Positions 18,209 through 27,435 of a stretch of 64,000 nt of DNA are shown in pieces. How positions within the stretch are numbered: position 1 is the stretch's first letter; each line of letters begins with the position of its first letter. Source of the stretch: Gorillibacterium timonense (GTDB taxonomy: Bacteria; Bacillota; Bacilli; Paenibacillales; NBRC-103111); assembly GCF_001457415.1 (NCBI RefSeq), contig NZ_LN881723.1, positions 951,502 through 1,015,501 of the forward strand. The letters run 5' to 3'. The notes under the pieces were generated by a model, which was not told where the DNA came from, searched no databases, and saw only the letters and a program-made list of their open reading frames with translations. Position numbers and translations under genes: made by a program.

Positions 18209-19567
18209 TTGATTTCATTAGTGGAAGTGCAGGAAACAAATAAAATGATCCGCGAGATGAACCTGGACGTCCGCACCATCACCATGGGCATCAGCCTGAT
18301 GGACTGCGCACATTCGGACCTCAAGGTGTTCTGTACCAACATCTACGACAAAATCACCCGTTCCGCCGAGCATCTCGTCAAGACGGGCGAAGATCTGGAG
18401 AAGCAATTCGGCGTCCCGATCGTCAACAAGCGCATCTCAGTCACTCCGATCTCCATCGCCGCCGGCAGCCTGAACACGGACAGCTATGTCCCCGTCGCGG
18501 AAGCGCTGGACCGCGCGGCCAAGCAGGTCGGCGTCAACTTTATTGGCGGCTTCTCCGCGCTCGTACAGAAGGGCTGCACGAAGGGCGACCGCATTCTCAT
18601 CGACAGCATCCCGGAAGCGCTCCGCGTGACGGACCGGGTATGCGCCTCCGTCAACGTCGGCTCCTCGCGCAGCGGCATCAACATGGATGCCGTCAAGCTG
18701 ATGGGCGACATCATCAAGCAGACGGCTGAGCTCACCGCCGATCGGGATTCCATCGGCTGCGCCAAGCTGGTCGTCTTCTGCAACGCCGTGGAGGACAACC
18801 CCTTCATGGCCGGAGCCTTCCACGGCGTCGGCGAACGCGAATGCGTCATCAATGTCGGCGTCAGCGGCCCCGGCGTCGTGAAGCGGGCGCTCGAAGAAGC
18901 GAAGGGCCAAGACTTCGAGACCCTCTGCGAGACGATCAAGCGCACCGCCTTCAAGATTACCCGCGTCGGCCAATTGGTCGCGCAGGAAGCCTCGAAGCGG
19001 CTCGGCGTGCCCTTCGGCATCATCGATTTGTCCCTCGCCCCCACGCCGGAGATCGGCGATTCCATCGCCGAAATCTTCCAGGTGATGGGGCTGGAGCAGG
19101 CCGGCGCTCCGGGCACGACAGCGGCGCTCGCCATTCTGAACGACAACGTGAAGAAGGGCGGCGTCATGGCGTCCTCCTACGTCGGCGGCTTGAGCGGCGC
19201 CTTCATCCCAGTCAGCGAAGACCACGGGATGATCGAAGCGGTGCAAAAGGGCGCGCTCACGCTGGAGAAGCTGGAGGCCATGACCTGCGTCTGTTCCGTC
19301 GGCCTCGACATGATCGCCATACCCGGCAGCACGTCGAAGGAAACGATCTCCGGTATCATTGCGGACGAAGCGGCGATCGGCATGATCAACCAGAAGACAA
19401 CGGCGGTCCGCATCATTCCGGTGATCGGCAAGGAAGTCGGCGAGATGGTCGAATTCGGCGGGCTGCTCGGCTACGCGCCGGTGATGAGCGTCAATTCCTT
19501 CGGCTGCGAGAGCTTCATCAACCGCGGCGGACGCATTCCCGCCCCGATTCACAGCTTTAAGAACTGA
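18209..19567 (+). CDS. UPF0210/DUF711 family protein (PFL-like fold)
   Basis: 452 aa, a widespread family with structural kinship to pyruvate-formate-lyase-type barrels but no proven activity. Recognised from the start [20 protein letters not shown] and the conserved [24 protein letters not shown] and [20 protein letters not shown] segments. TTG at 18209 fits both the family N-terminus and an AGGGGG about 9 nt upstream. The frame is open further upstream but that part is repeat sequence. It is the usual partner of the ACT protein at 17510. Family length is about 450, so the gene is complete. Confidence 0.9.
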   Translation: MISLVEVQETNKMIREMNLDVRTITMGISLMDCAHSDLKVFCTNIYDKITRSAEHLVKTGEDLEKQFGVPIVNKRISVTPISIAAGSLNTDSYVPVAEALDRAAKQVGVNFIGGFSALVQKGCTKGDRILIDSIPEALRVTDRVCASVNVGSSRSGINMDAVKLMGDIIKQTAELTADRDSIGCAKLVVFCNAVEDNPFMAGAFHGVGERECVINVGVSGPGVVKRALEEAKGQDFETLCETIKRTAFKITRVGQLVAQEASKRLGVPFGIIDLSLAPTPEIGDSIAEIFQVMGLEQAGAPGTTAALAILNDNVKKGGVMASSYVGGLSGAFIPVSEDHGMIEAVQKGALTLEKLEAMTCVCSVGLDMIAIPGSTSKETISGIIADEAAIGMINQKTTAVRIIPVIGKEVGEMVEFGGLLGYAPVMSVNSFGCESFINRGGRIPAPIHSFKN

Positions 19568-19638
19568 GCCGAGCTCAACGGGGAAGCACCGTACTGACTC
19601 GCCCCTAAGCGGAGCATAAATTAAACCACGAATTAAAT

Positions 19639-19697
19639 AAGACGCGCCGACTTTAGGCTTTCCCACCATGGGAATTAGCCTAAAGTCGGCGCGTCTT
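19639..19697. terminator. Strong bidirectional terminator
   Basis: A perfect 21-bp inverted repeat (19639-19659 with 19677-19697), loop 17 nt. It separates the convergent UPF0210 gene and the small gene at 19715. Confidence 0.85.
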
Positions 19698-19714
19698 TCG
19701 TTCATCTATTCGAG

Positions 19715-19978
19715 CTATTCAAGATCATCGTCCGGCAGAGCGGTGTTCGCTTTCAAGCTGGCCAAGTACTCCTCGTCAGCCCGGTCGCGCTGGCGACCCT
19801 TCTCCTTCAGCCGCTCAATGGCTGGCTGGATCAGGAGATCGACTTCCTTTTGCAAGATGTAGGACAGGTCATACCGGCTTTGGGCTTCCAAATAGGCTCC
19901 CACCTCAAGCAAGGCGTTATACCGATCCAATTCGTCCCGGGTCAGCAGCCCCCGGACTTGAACGCTGCAGTGTCGCAT
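19715..19978 (-). CDS. Small conserved-type protein, unknown function
   Basis: 87 aa, predicted almost wholly helical, charged, without signal or membrane segment; it ends in an acidic DDDLE tail. ATG at 19978 has GGGAGG 6 nt upstream, so it is probably real. It starts 31 nt after the NDH-2 gene on the same strand and is likely co-transcribed with it. I do not recognise a family. Confidence 0.7.
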   Translation of the reverse strand: MRHCSVQVRGLLTRDELDRYNALLEVGAYLEAQSRYDLSYILQKEVDLLIQPAIERLKEKGRQRDRADEEYLASLKANTALPDDDLE

Positions 19979-20009
19979 ACGGTCCTCCCTACTCCGTCGT
20001 CGAATCTCG

Positions 20010-21197
20010 CTAGAGGCCTTTGCGGATGACGAGCGGGATGCCCCCGATGATGTAGAGGTATCTCACATCGATGGCCTTTTTCATCATCGCCGCTTTATAG
20101 CCCTTGATCTTATGGGTTCCGACGATTCCGACCGCATCGCCCTTGCCGAGCGAAGCAACCGTCCCGCGGTTGTGGAAAGAGAACTCCTTCAGCGAGGAAT
20201 TGCGAATGGTGGCAATCAGGTTATGGGCGCAAACCTCCGCTTGCTGGATCGAGATCTGAGCGGTCGGAGGATAAGGCTTGCCCTGCTCGTTCAAGACGAT
20301 CGAACAATCGCCGAGCACATACACATGATCGTATTCCTTCGTCCGCAGATACGAATCGACGACCGCACGTCCGCGCATGGTCTCAAATCCGGCATCCTCG
20401 AGCAGCCGGTTACCGCGTACCCCGCCCGTCCAAACGACGGTTCCCGCCTTGATGATTTCTCCGTTCGCCAGAATGACGCCGTCCTCGGTACATTCCTTGA
20501 TGGCGGTAGCGAGGCGGAACACAACGCCCTTCGCCTTCAATGCCGTCGTCGCATAGTCGACGAGCTCCTGGTCGAAGCCAGGCAGAGCACTCGGCGCCGC
20601 TTCCACATTGATGATCTGCACAAGCGCTGGATCGACGTCGAATTCACGGCACAGCTTCGGCAGACGGTCAGCAAGCTCGCCGAGGAACTCAATGCCGGTA
20701 AAACCCGCGCCTCCGACGACGAAGGTCAAATAATCTTTGCGCTGCGGCTCCTGCTTGAACTTCGCGAATTGAAATTCGATATGCTCTCGGATGTAGCGGA
20801 CACTGTTCAAGCTGCGAATGCTGAGGGCGTGCTCCTTAAGCCCGGGAATTCCGAACGTCTCCGGCTCGCCGCCGAGGGCGATGACCAGGTAATCGTAAGA
20901 CAGCGTGCTGTCTTCCAGAATGACTTTCTTGTCCTGCGGACGGATCTGAGCCACGGTAGATTTTACGAAATCGATCTTGAATTCGTCAATGAGCTTGGAA
21001 ATGTCAATGCGGGCGTTCTCCGGTTTGTCCGTACCGGCCGCCGGCATATGAAGGTGAGTGGTAATGTAATGATATTCGTGCTTGTTAACAAGAGTCACAT
21101 CGGCTTCGTTATAGTTCAGATGCTTCTGAAGCCGAATGGCGGTAACCACACCTCCGTATCCGGCTCCGAGAATCACAATGCGGGGTATACGGCTCAT
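20010..21197 (-). CDS. Type II NADH dehydrogenase (NDH-2, YumB-like)
   Basis: Membrane-peripheral FAD enzyme passing electrons from NADH to menaquinone without proton pumping. 395 aa. The FAD fold VILGAGYGG is at residues 8-16, the NAD fold VVGGAGFTG near 165, and the FAD-binding GDCSIV near 295. The quinone-site region shows TAQISIQQAE (the AQxxxQ motif). Length and C-terminal amphipathic end fit Firmicute NDH-2. ATG at 21197 with AGGAGAG upstream. A second, more divergent homologue (YutJ-like) lies at 30523, and a thioredoxin-reductase-like YumC lies divergently at 21537, as in the B. subtilis yum region. Confidence 0.92.
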   Translation of the reverse strand: MSRIPRIVILGAGYGGVVTAIRLQKHLNYNEADVTLVNKHEYHYITTHLHMPAAGTDKPENARIDISKLIDEFKIDFVKSTVAQIRPQDKKVILEDSTLSYDYLVIALGGEPETFGIPGLKEHALSIRSLNSVRYIREHIEFQFAKFKQEPQRKDYLTFVVGGAGFTGIEFLGELADRLPKLCREFDVDPALVQIINVEAAPSALPGFDQELVDYATTALKAKGVVFRLATAIKECTEDGVILANGEIIKAGTVVWTGGVRGNRLLEDAGFETMRGRAVVDSYLRTKEYDHVYVLGDCSIVLNEQGKPYPPTAQISIQQAEVCAHNLIATIRNSSLKEFSFHNRGTVASLGKGDAVGIVGTHKIKGYKAAMMKKAIDVRYLYIIGGIPLVIRKGL

Positions 21198-21536
21198 CTC
21201 TCCTAATCCTTTCCGTCACATGTTATAAGAATGCTTCTCTCTTTATAAGACACTGGCCTTGTGGTTGCTCGACTCCATCTGAGATTCTATCGGCCTGTGC
21301 TGCGTTCCCCTTTTCAATCCTAAAAATGATATCCCTTTGAGGGCAAAATAGCAAGACTTTTCCCCACTCCATCATACCCTGATTGTCTACCCCAACGCAA
21401 ACCTCCATCCGACTCTTTCTAGGCGATCTGTGAGGAATTTTACACCCTTCTCTTCGGTTTGATTTCTTTTCCCGTCGAGGATTGGATATAATGGATTCGA
21501 GTTCCCATGCTATGTCTTCTGGAGGTGTCTGAAGAA
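21198..21536. other. Intergenic region between NDH-2 and yumC
   Basis: About 340 bases between two divergent flavoprotein genes. It holds a TATAAT at 21487-21492 suitably placed for yumC (no good -35) and presumably the NDH-2 promoter on the other strand. No gene seen. Confidence 0.45.
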
Positions 21537-22529
21537 GTGACTACGCAAGAAGAAATCGTTGATATTGCCGTCATCGGCGGAGGCCCCATCGGCATGTTTG
21601 CCGCCTTCTATGCCGGAATGCGCCAAGCCTCGGTCAAGCTGATCGAAAGCATGCCTCAGCTCGGCGGTCAGCTGGCTGCGCTCTATCCGGAAAAATACAT
21701 CTACGACGTCGCCGGCTATCCGAAGGTCCGCGGACAAGAGCTGGTCGACAACTTGCACGAGCAGATGAACCATTTCCCGGTGGACGTCCGTCTGGAGGAA
21801 AAGGTGCTGCTGGTTGAAAAGATCGAGGAGCGCCTCTTTGAAATCACGACAGATAAGACGGTGCATCGAGCCAAAGCCGTTATCGTGACCGCTGGAATCG
21901 GCGCGTTTGAACCGCGAAAGCTGGAGCTTGCCGGAGCGGATCGCTTCGAGAAGAAGAATCTGCACTACTTCGTCAAAGACCTCGCCTCTTTCGCAGGCCG
22001 AAAAGTGCTTATCAGCGGGGGCGGCGATTCGGCCGTCGACTGGGCGCTCATGCTCGAGCCCATTGCTGAGCAGGTCACGCTCATTCACCGCCGCGATAAA
22101 TTCCGCGCCCATGAACACAGCGTGGATAACCTGATGAAATCCAAGGTGAACGTCGTGACCCCAACCGAAATCACCGAGCTTGGCGGCAGCGAGTTCATCG
22201 AAACCGTAACCTTGAAGCATATCAAAACCGGCGAGGAGACCGTCCTGCCTGTTGATGACGTGATCGTCAATTTCGGGTTTGTGTCGGCGCTCGGTCCCAT
22301 CTCCGAATGGGGATTCCAAATCGAAGACCACTGCGTCGTGGTGGATTCGCGCATGGAAACGAACATTCCCGGTATTTTCTCGGCGGGAGACATCACGACG
22401 TATCCCGGCAAGCTGAAGCTGATTGCCGTCGGATTCGGCGAAGCCCCGACGGCCGTCAACAACGCCAAGGTATACATCGACCCGAACGCCAAGCTGTCTC
22501 CCGGACACAGCAGCAACTTGAAGCTCTAA
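21537..22529 (+). CDS. yumC: Ferredoxin/flavodoxin-NADP reductase, YumC type
   Basis: Homodimeric thioredoxin-reductase-like FNR that reduces ferredoxin or flavodoxin with NADPH. 330 aa (B. subtilis YumC 332). FAD fold [14 protein letters not shown] near the N-terminus, the FNR-type segment [24 protein letters not shown], the NADP fold [13 protein letters not shown] in the middle, and the late FAD motif GIFSAGDI. The redox-active CxxC of thioredoxin reductases is absent, which supports FNR. GTG at 21537 was chosen because GGAGG lies 11 nt upstream and the protein then aligns with the family. Confidence 0.93.
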   Translation: MTTQEEIVDIAVIGGGPIGMFAAFYAGMRQASVKLIESMPQLGGQLAALYPEKYIYDVAGYPKVRGQELVDNLHEQMNHFPVDVRLEEKVLLVEKIEERLFEITTDKTVHRAKAVIVTAGIGAFEPRKLELAGADRFEKKNLHYFVKDLASFAGRKVLISGGGDSAVDWALMLEPIAEQVTLIHRRDKFRAHEHSVDNLMKSKVNVVTPTEITELGGSEFIETVTLKHIKTGEETVLPVDDVIVNFGFVSALGPISEWGFQIEDHCVVVDSRMETNIPGIFSAGDITTYPGKLKLIAVGFGEAPTAVNNAKVYIDPNAKLSPGHSSNLKL

Positions 22530-22755
22530 AGGCTCAGATGGCTGCATCGGTCCGCTCATCCAAGCCGGAAGCCAGCGGCAGGCTATATCATAAATCGAAA
22601 CGGAAGCAGGCTTCCATTTCCCTTGCCCCTCCTCCCTTGCCATCCAACCCGGCAGCGGCGGCAGGGGTTTTCTTTTATCCAAAAAGGGAGGAAGCCGAAA
22701 AAAATGGGTACAATTTAGGTAGAGGACATCGCCTGAAAAAGAGGGAGGTTGTCGC

Positions 22756-23007
22756 ATGCATCGCATCTGTCCGGTCTGCAACGGCCTGAGCAAGCTGTCA
22801 GCCCGTTGTCCCGTCTGCGGTCTCGCCGCGGAGGATCATGGGCGCTATAACGATCTGATCGGGCCCTATTCTCCTTATCGGCCCATCGACGAGTTGTCCG
22901 CTTCGAACGGATTGCCCGATCTGGCCTTGCACGCCTGTGCTCATACCGCTTTTTGCCGAAACTGTGCCCATGCTTTTCCCGTATATATACAAGAGGAAGC
23001 CCATTGA
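22756..23007 (+). CDS. Small zinc-ribbon-like protein
   Basis: 83 aa with cysteine pairs CPVC (residues 5-8) and CPVC (18-21) near the N-terminus, and a C-terminal His/Cys group (CAHTAFCRNCAH). This is a plausible two-zinc knuckle. No catalytic domain. ATG at 22756 follows GAGGGAGG by about 6 nt. It lies between yumC and the DUF1232 gene on the same strand. Function unknown. Confidence 0.75.
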   Translation: MHRICPVCNGLSKLSARCPVCGLAAEDHGRYNDLIGPYSPYRPIDELSASNGLPDLALHACAHTAFCRNCAHAFPVYIQEEAH

Positions 23008-23103
23008 AAGGCAAGGGCCTGTTGGTTCCGATCCCCGCCTCGGCGGGATAATCGGAAGCCCCCTCTTGAGCAGGTAAATCTTAACCCGTGAGGAGTGAGT
23101 GAG

Positions 23104-23553
23104 ATGGTGCAGAAGAAGAACGGTCGATTCTGGTTCTCCCGGGATAAGCAGGAGGCGGAACAGGCCGAAGAAACCGCAAGCCAAGACGTGCAGCTTATCC
23201 GCCAGGATGGGCAGAGCGACGAGGAGTATGTCCGGGATCATTTCTGGAGCAAGCTGAAGACGCATGCGGCGAAGCTTCCCTTTTTGCAGGAGGCGCTTGC
23301 TCTGTATTACTGCGCCATCGATCCGAAGACGCCAACTTGGGCTAAGGCAGTCGCTTTCAGCGGACTGGCGTATTTCATCCTCCCGATCGACGCCATTCCT
23401 GACATCTTCATCGTCGCGGGCTGGACAGATGATGCCGCCATTCTCGCCGGAGCCATCAAGACGTTGTCCACGAAGGTAAAAGACGAACATCGTGACAAAG
23501 CCAAGGCTTGGATCACGGGGCGCAAGCTCGTGAGCGGACGGACCGTCCGGTAA
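23104..23553 (+). CDS. DUF1232 family membrane protein (YkvA-like)
   Basis: 149 aa. The DUF1232 core is visible as PTWAKAVAFSGLAYFILPIDAIPD (split here: the diagnostic part is ILPIDAIPD) followed by GWTDDAAIL and a helical end. One or two short hydrophobic stretches suggest membrane association. The N-terminal 45 residues are charged. ATG 23104 chosen over GTG 23095 because AGGAG (23091-23095) would overlap the latter. Function unknown across the family. Confidence 0.85.
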   Translation: MVQKKNGRFWFSRDKQEAEQAEETASQDVQLIRQDGQSDEEYVRDHFWSKLKTHAAKLPFLQEALALYYCAIDPKTPTWAKAVAFSGLAYFILPIDAIPDIFIVAGWTDDAAILAGAIKTLSTKVKDEHRDKAKAWITGRKLVSGRTVR

Positions 23554-23585
23554 GGCCATTATTGACCATACCTCTTCCATAGAAG

Positions 23586-23625
23586 AAGGCTGCCTCCAAA
23601 GGTCTTGGACCTTCGCGGCAGCCTT
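23586..23625. terminator. Bidirectional terminator
   Basis: AAGGCTGCC (23586-23594)/GGCAGCCTT (23617-23625), with an inner AAGGTC/GACCTT stem, then TATTTGT. It separates the DUF1232 gene from the convergent glycosyltransferase. Confidence 0.75.
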
Positions 23626-23729
23626 ATTTGTCTCGCCTTTCCCCATCCAACAGAGCTGATGAGCCAAGTGAGGGCTTTTCCATCCATACAGACCTTGCGT
23701 GAGAACCCCTCAAGAGAGAGGGAGTCCGA

Positions 23730-24554
23730 TTACCTCATCAAGCTGGGAAACGCGAGCTTCTCGTAATGCTTGTACAGGGAGTGGAAGCTGCCGGAATAAT
23801 GCTTGTTCCACGGCTTACGCTTGCCGCAGAAATGGATGATCGAGGTATTGCGCACGACATAATCCATGTCCACCTTGCCTCCGCTCGCCAGCTTGTAGTA
23901 GCGGTAAAACCGCGCGTCGTAATTGTAGCGCAATTCCTCGATATTCTTGATCGAAGTGGAATAGAGAGCGTTGAGCACATCCTGATCGGGCAGGATCAGC
24001 CATTTTTTGTTATCCTGCACATAGTCGAAGATATCCTTCTCCCGCACCGTCTCCCGCTGCAGCCGCAGATTCATCAAGAGCACGCCGGAATTGTAGTAGG
24101 CGGGCAGCTCCTGGGTTTTCAGGCGAAGCCGGTTGATCTCCGTGAGGGGAATCCGGTCATGGAAGGCGGCGGCAAACAGAAAGTCCTCCAGATCTGTCTC
24201 ATATAGCGGAAGAATATCGTTGATGATCATGAGATCGGGATCGAGATAGAGGATTTTGTCCAGCTCGGGCGGCAGAAACCGGAAGGCGAGAATCCGGTAA
24301 TACATTTCTTTGGAATAATGCTTCACCACGGGGGCGTCGGAAAAATAAGTCTCGTCGACGGTCACGGCAATGAGCCTGTGCCCCTCCATCGAGGTGTATT
24401 GCTCCAGGTCAGCTATCTCCTCAGGCAGAATGCTCGAATGCAGCAGGTAAATGTCAAAGGTGGCGGCCGGATGTTGGACAAAAAGCGATTTGAGCATCAC
24501 CTTTAAAGGACGGATATAGTTCGAATTGAGGGTAACCAGAATGGATACGGACAT
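23730..24554 (-). CDS. Glycosyltransferase family 8 protein
   Basis: 274-aa retaining glycosyltransferase of the LgtC/glycogenin type, cytoplasmic, using a nucleotide sugar. It begins with the GT-A strand VSILVTLNSNY, carries the metal-binding DxD as YLDPDLMI, then the acceptor-side AYYNSGVLLMNL, DQDVLNAL, and a C-terminal HFCGKRKPWN, all characteristic of GT8. ATG at 24554; AGGAG is 15 nt away, rather far, and the open frame extends upstream without a ribosome site. Likely role in surface polysaccharide or lipid glycosylation; acceptor unknown. Confidence 0.88.
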   Translation of the reverse strand: MSVSILVTLNSNYIRPLKVMLKSLFVQHPAATFDIYLLHSSILPEEIADLEQYTSMEGHRLIAVTVDETYFSDAPVVKHYSKEMYYRILAFRFLPPELDKILYLDPDLMIINDILPLYETDLEDFLFAAAFHDRIPLTEINRLRLKTQELPAYYNSGVLLMNLRLQRETVREKDIFDYVQDNKKWLILPDQDVLNALYSTSIKNIEELRYNYDARFYRYYKLASGGKVDMDYVVRNTSIIHFCGKRKPWNKHYSGSFHSLYKHYEKLAFPSLMR

Positions 24555-24693
24555 AGGCGGTTCACGGCACTCCTTCTGCGTCGAAGTCGGCTTTTCTTCT
24601 ATCATAGCGAACGGACGACAGCATGAACAGAGCGTTTCCACCGAACGGGCCGGAGAAACTCTCTTTTCTGCAGATGGCGAATGCCGCCCTCTC

Positions 24694-25425
24694 CTACCCT
24701 GCGCTCTTGCCCGAACCGAACAACTTGAGCCGATGCAGCACGGTGAGCACGCGGTAGAAATCGACACTTCCCTTCGGGGTATCGATCAACCGGGCGGCGA
24801 CCGCCGCATCCATGGCTTCTTTCGCCCACACGGGAGGGGCCAGCTGCTCCAGGTTTTGCAGAGCCTGAAGCTGGGCTCGAACGGTAGCAAGCTCCGTACG
24901 GGTCGCTTTCAGCTCCTCCTGCAGCCCGGCAATTTGAGCGGTTAAGCTCTCCAGCATCTCCTCCACCTCCTTATCGAAGCGCTTCAGGTTGTAGCTCGCG
25001 ATCAATTGAATCAGCTTCTTCGCGTAATCGGGATCGGTGGCATAGCCACCGAGCAGAAGCGCGCCCGCTTGCTCCTCGGGGGTGTGCGCCTGGCGGACAC
25101 GCTCGTAGCGGCTTAAGCGGAACAGCAGATCCTGGTCCCGGAAGCAAGCCTCGACCGAATCGTACGCGCGCCAATTGGCCGTGACGTTATACCGGGTTCC
25201 ATTCACGACCTCCCAGGTACGGGTGTTGACCGAACGGCCCTTCCAGTAGGCAGTCGGCTGCCCGCTCCCAACCTTGAAGCCGACGACGTTATTCCAGGAG
25301 GGTATGCCCCCCCCGGTTTCGATAAGCGATTGGGCGACGCGCAGAGACGCAAAGACCGGCGACCCTTCCAGCCTGAGCCGGACCGCAATCGGCCCGATCG
25401 TCGCGATGAACTCCTGACGGGTCAT
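24694..25425 (-). CDS. GH73 N-acetylglucosaminidase-type peptidoglycan hydrolase
   Basis: 243 aa. The N-terminal domain (about residues 1-150) is glucosaminidase-like: AQSLIETGGG with the probable catalytic Glu36, WNNVVGFK, then YDSVEACFRDQDLLF and GYATDPDYAKKLI. A coiled coil follows (about 158-192), then a short helical C-terminal domain resembling those in Paenibacillus phage-type endolysins. There is no signal peptide, so export would need a holin-like helper or lysis. ATG 25425 with GGGAGGTGG upstream. A small two-helix membrane protein is encoded just upstream on the same strand (25527), which fits a lysis-cassette arrangement, though this is inference. Confidence 0.82.
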   Translation of the reverse strand: MTRQEFIATIGPIAVRLRLEGSPVFASLRVAQSLIETGGGIPSWNNVVGFKVGSGQPTAYWKGRSVNTRTWEVVNGTRYNVTANWRAYDSVEACFRDQDLLFRLSRYERVRQAHTPEEQAGALLLGGYATDPDYAKKLIQLIASYNLKRFDKEVEEMLESLTAQIAGLQEELKATRTELATVRAQLQALQNLEQLAPPVWAKEAMDAAVAARLIDTPKGSVDFYRVLTVLHRLKLFGSGKSAG

Positions 25426-25526
25426 GACGCCACCTCCCTTTTCTCATACCCGCTACTACGGTTTATTCCGCAAACCGCAGGCTGGCAAGGGACAACGCTC
25501 CCGGGATAAAGGCCAAAATCGCGCAG

Positions 25527-25775
25527 CTACAAATAGCTGATGACAACAGAGATCAGGATGCCGGCAAGCGAAACCCACATCAGTTTGGATTTCCATATGG
25601 AAGCAAGCCGCTTGTCCTGCTTTTCGATCTTTTTCTGAAGGCGGGTTTTCGGTTCTTCGTCCTCGTCTTCGGAATCCCCCTTGATCGCTTGAGTGGGTCC
25701 AAATCCGGCGATGAGAAAAGACAGGATCAGAAGAAACAAGGAGATCAGGAATAGCTTGTCGGACAACTCACGCAC
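25527..25775 (-). CDS. Small two-TM membrane protein
   Basis: 82 aa. TM1 is about residues 8-26, then a charged, acidic then basic, cytosolic-looking loop (DSEDEDEEPKTR), then TM2 (about 65-82) at the very C-terminus. GTG at 25775 has AAAGGAGA 7 nt upstream, so the shorter start is favoured over the frame back to 25850. Two helices around a charged loop are compatible with a holin, and a GH73 hydrolase follows 100 nt downstream, but no holin family is recognised. Confidence 0.65.
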   Translation of the reverse strand: MRELSDKLFLISLFLLILSFLIAGFGPTQAIKGDSEDEDEEPKTRLQKKIEKQDKRLASIWKSKLMWVSLAGILISVVISYL

Positions 25776-25878
25776 AGGTAACTCTCCTTTACACACAATA
25801 GTCAATAAAGAAAAGTATACCGGGGCGGACAAACAAAAGCCAGTCTTCATGTGGCCATGCTTGACTAGAGAGCGGGTC

Positions 25879-26229
25879 CTACCGCTTCCTTCCCGAAGAT
25901 AATCGCTCCCTTGTTACTTTCATCGTGCGAAATCGTTTCTGGTATGCGAGGCGCTCGCTATCCTCGATGGACGTTCGCCATATCCTTCGAGCAACCGCCG
26001 GCTCGTCACCATCCGCTTTCATCGAGATGAGTACTAACTCTTCCGGAGGATACGTTTCCTCTGCATACGCAATGGCTATCCGTTCATCGGCATGCTCCCG
26101 CTCCGGTTGAAACCATCCCTCGCGTATGGCGAGCGGACAAGAATAATAGCTTCCGGCAAAAAGAATTCCCTCCCGGGTAAGATGAGCCGTGCCGGCTCTT
26201 AATCGGGAGGGAAGGGAAGATTCGTTCAT
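25879..26229 (-). CDS. Small beta-rich protein, resembling a Mu-transposase C-terminal barrel
   Basis: 116 aa. The segment REGILFAGSYYSCPLAI followed by RIAIAYAEETYPPEEL has the pattern of the small beta-barrel found at the C-terminus of Mu/IS-type transposases (strand, G-x-x-Y, strand, Y-x-P). No DDE catalytic domain is present here. ATG 26229 has GGAGG 7 nt upstream, so it looks like a free-standing gene and not a decayed tail. The C-terminus is very basic. The domain call is low confidence; the gene itself is likely real. Confidence 0.6.
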   Translation of the reverse strand: MNESSLPSRLRAGTAHLTREGILFAGSYYSCPLAIREGWFQPEREHADERIAIAYAEETYPPEELVLISMKADGDEPAVARRIWRTSIEDSERLAYQKRFRTMKVTRERLSSGRKR

Positions 26230-26403
26230 AAAAGGGCCTCCGTGCATTGGGTTTGGGGGTCGCCGCCGAGCGGAGCGGATGGATGATCATCGCAACTCGG
26301 TTCGGCTATGACCCGCCATTGATGGCTCTATTATAGCGAGAGACACCACCCTTTGGGCAGAGGGAACGGTTGGAAGGAGAGAATCAAGCTCTTCACGCTT
26401 ACA

Positions 26404-27222
26404 TTACAGGGCTTGCAGAATCCCTTTCACGAGTTCAAGGAAGGTTGTTCTGACTCTAGCCGCCACCTCAATGACTTCTTCATGATTTAACGGCTGGTCC
26501 AGAATGCCGCAGGCCATGTTCGTCAGGCAGGAAATGCCGAGCACCTTCATGCCGCCATGGACGGCTACGATCGCCTCTGGAACCGTCGACATGCCGACGG
26601 CATCCGCTCCCAACGTGCGGATCATGCGAATTTCGGCCGGCGTCTCATAAGTCGGGCCGCTCCACCAGGCATAGACGCCTTGCTGCAAGCGAATGTTCTG
26701 CTCATCCGCCACTTGCAGGGCCAGTTTACGCAGCTGAGGGTTGTATACCTTCGACAGATCCGGAAAGCGTGTGCCGAGTTCGTCATTATTGGGCCCGATC
26801 AACGGATTGGTGCCCACCAGGTTGATATGGTCAGTTATAATCATGAGCTCTCCCGGAGTGAAGCTTGTATTCACCGCTCCACAGGCATTCGTGACGATCA
26901 GCTGCTCAACGCCCAGTGCTCTCATGAGCCGAACCGGGAAGGTCACCTCATCCAAAGTAAATCCTTCGTAGTAATGAAGGCGTCCCTTCATGGCCACGAC
27001 TGTCTTGCCCTTCAACTCACCGACCACCAATTCGTTGGCATGGCCAACGGCTCCCGATTGAGCGAAATGCGGAATCTCGGCGTAAGGAATGACAGTGGCG
27101 TTCTCAATCTCGTCTGCGAGCGCCCCCAGTCCAGACCCAAGAATCAAGCCCACGGTTGGTTTTGTTTTAATCTTATTTAGTACATAGTCTCTGGCTTTCT
27201 GAATAGGCTCGGATTGATGCAT
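26404..27222 (-). CDS. Purine nucleoside phosphorylase (trimeric PNP)
   Basis: Cytoplasmic enzyme of purine salvage that phosphorolyses inosine and guanosine to base plus ribose 1-phosphate. 272 aa. Phosphate-binding GSGLG (29-33), RLHYYEG, the active-site GAVNTSF-type loop (TNACGAVN), GPTYETPAE and the specificity residue region TNMACGI are all of the class I (PupG/PunA) type. ATG 27222 directly follows a TGA; AGGAGG is 7-8 nt upstream. No drm gene is adjacent, unlike Bacillus. Confidence 0.95.
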   Translation of the reverse strand: MHQSEPIQKARDYVLNKIKTKPTVGLILGSGLGALADEIENATVIPYAEIPHFAQSGAVGHANELVVGELKGKTVVAMKGRLHYYEGFTLDEVTFPVRLMRALGVEQLIVTNACGAVNTSFTPGELMIITDHINLVGTNPLIGPNNDELGTRFPDLSKVYNPQLRKLALQVADEQNIRLQQGVYAWWSGPTYETPAEIRMIRTLGADAVGMSTVPEAIVAVHGGMKVLGISCLTNMACGILDQPLNHEEVIEVAARVRTTFLELVKGILQAL

Positions 27223-27435
27223 TCACGTTTCCTCCTGAAGTTGGTATTCGACAAGCAACTGCCTTCCTTCCAGTGTAATAAACCGCCGTCCTGATGTAAA
27301 TGGAAGAGGACCGGGAGTAAAAGAAGCGCCTTATGCCGCCGAAGAGGATCGTGCCTTTCACGTAGCAACTGGCGCTATAATCTCGTTAAATGCTCTATCT
27401 CGTTACGATGCCCTTATTCTGGAACCAATCGTTGC
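27223..27435. other. Gap with possible decayed coding fragment
   Basis: 213 bases with no complete gene. The plus-strand frame from about 27302 to 27430 reads like a piece of an elongation-factor-G domain, ending in ILEPI. On the minus strand a stop codon abuts the PNP start, with about 35 open codons and no start. Both suggest deletion scars. Confidence 0.3.

Noticed and set aside
21537..22529. Thioredoxin reductase
   Set aside because: The fold is the same but the CxxC redox pair is missing and the YumC-type segments are present.
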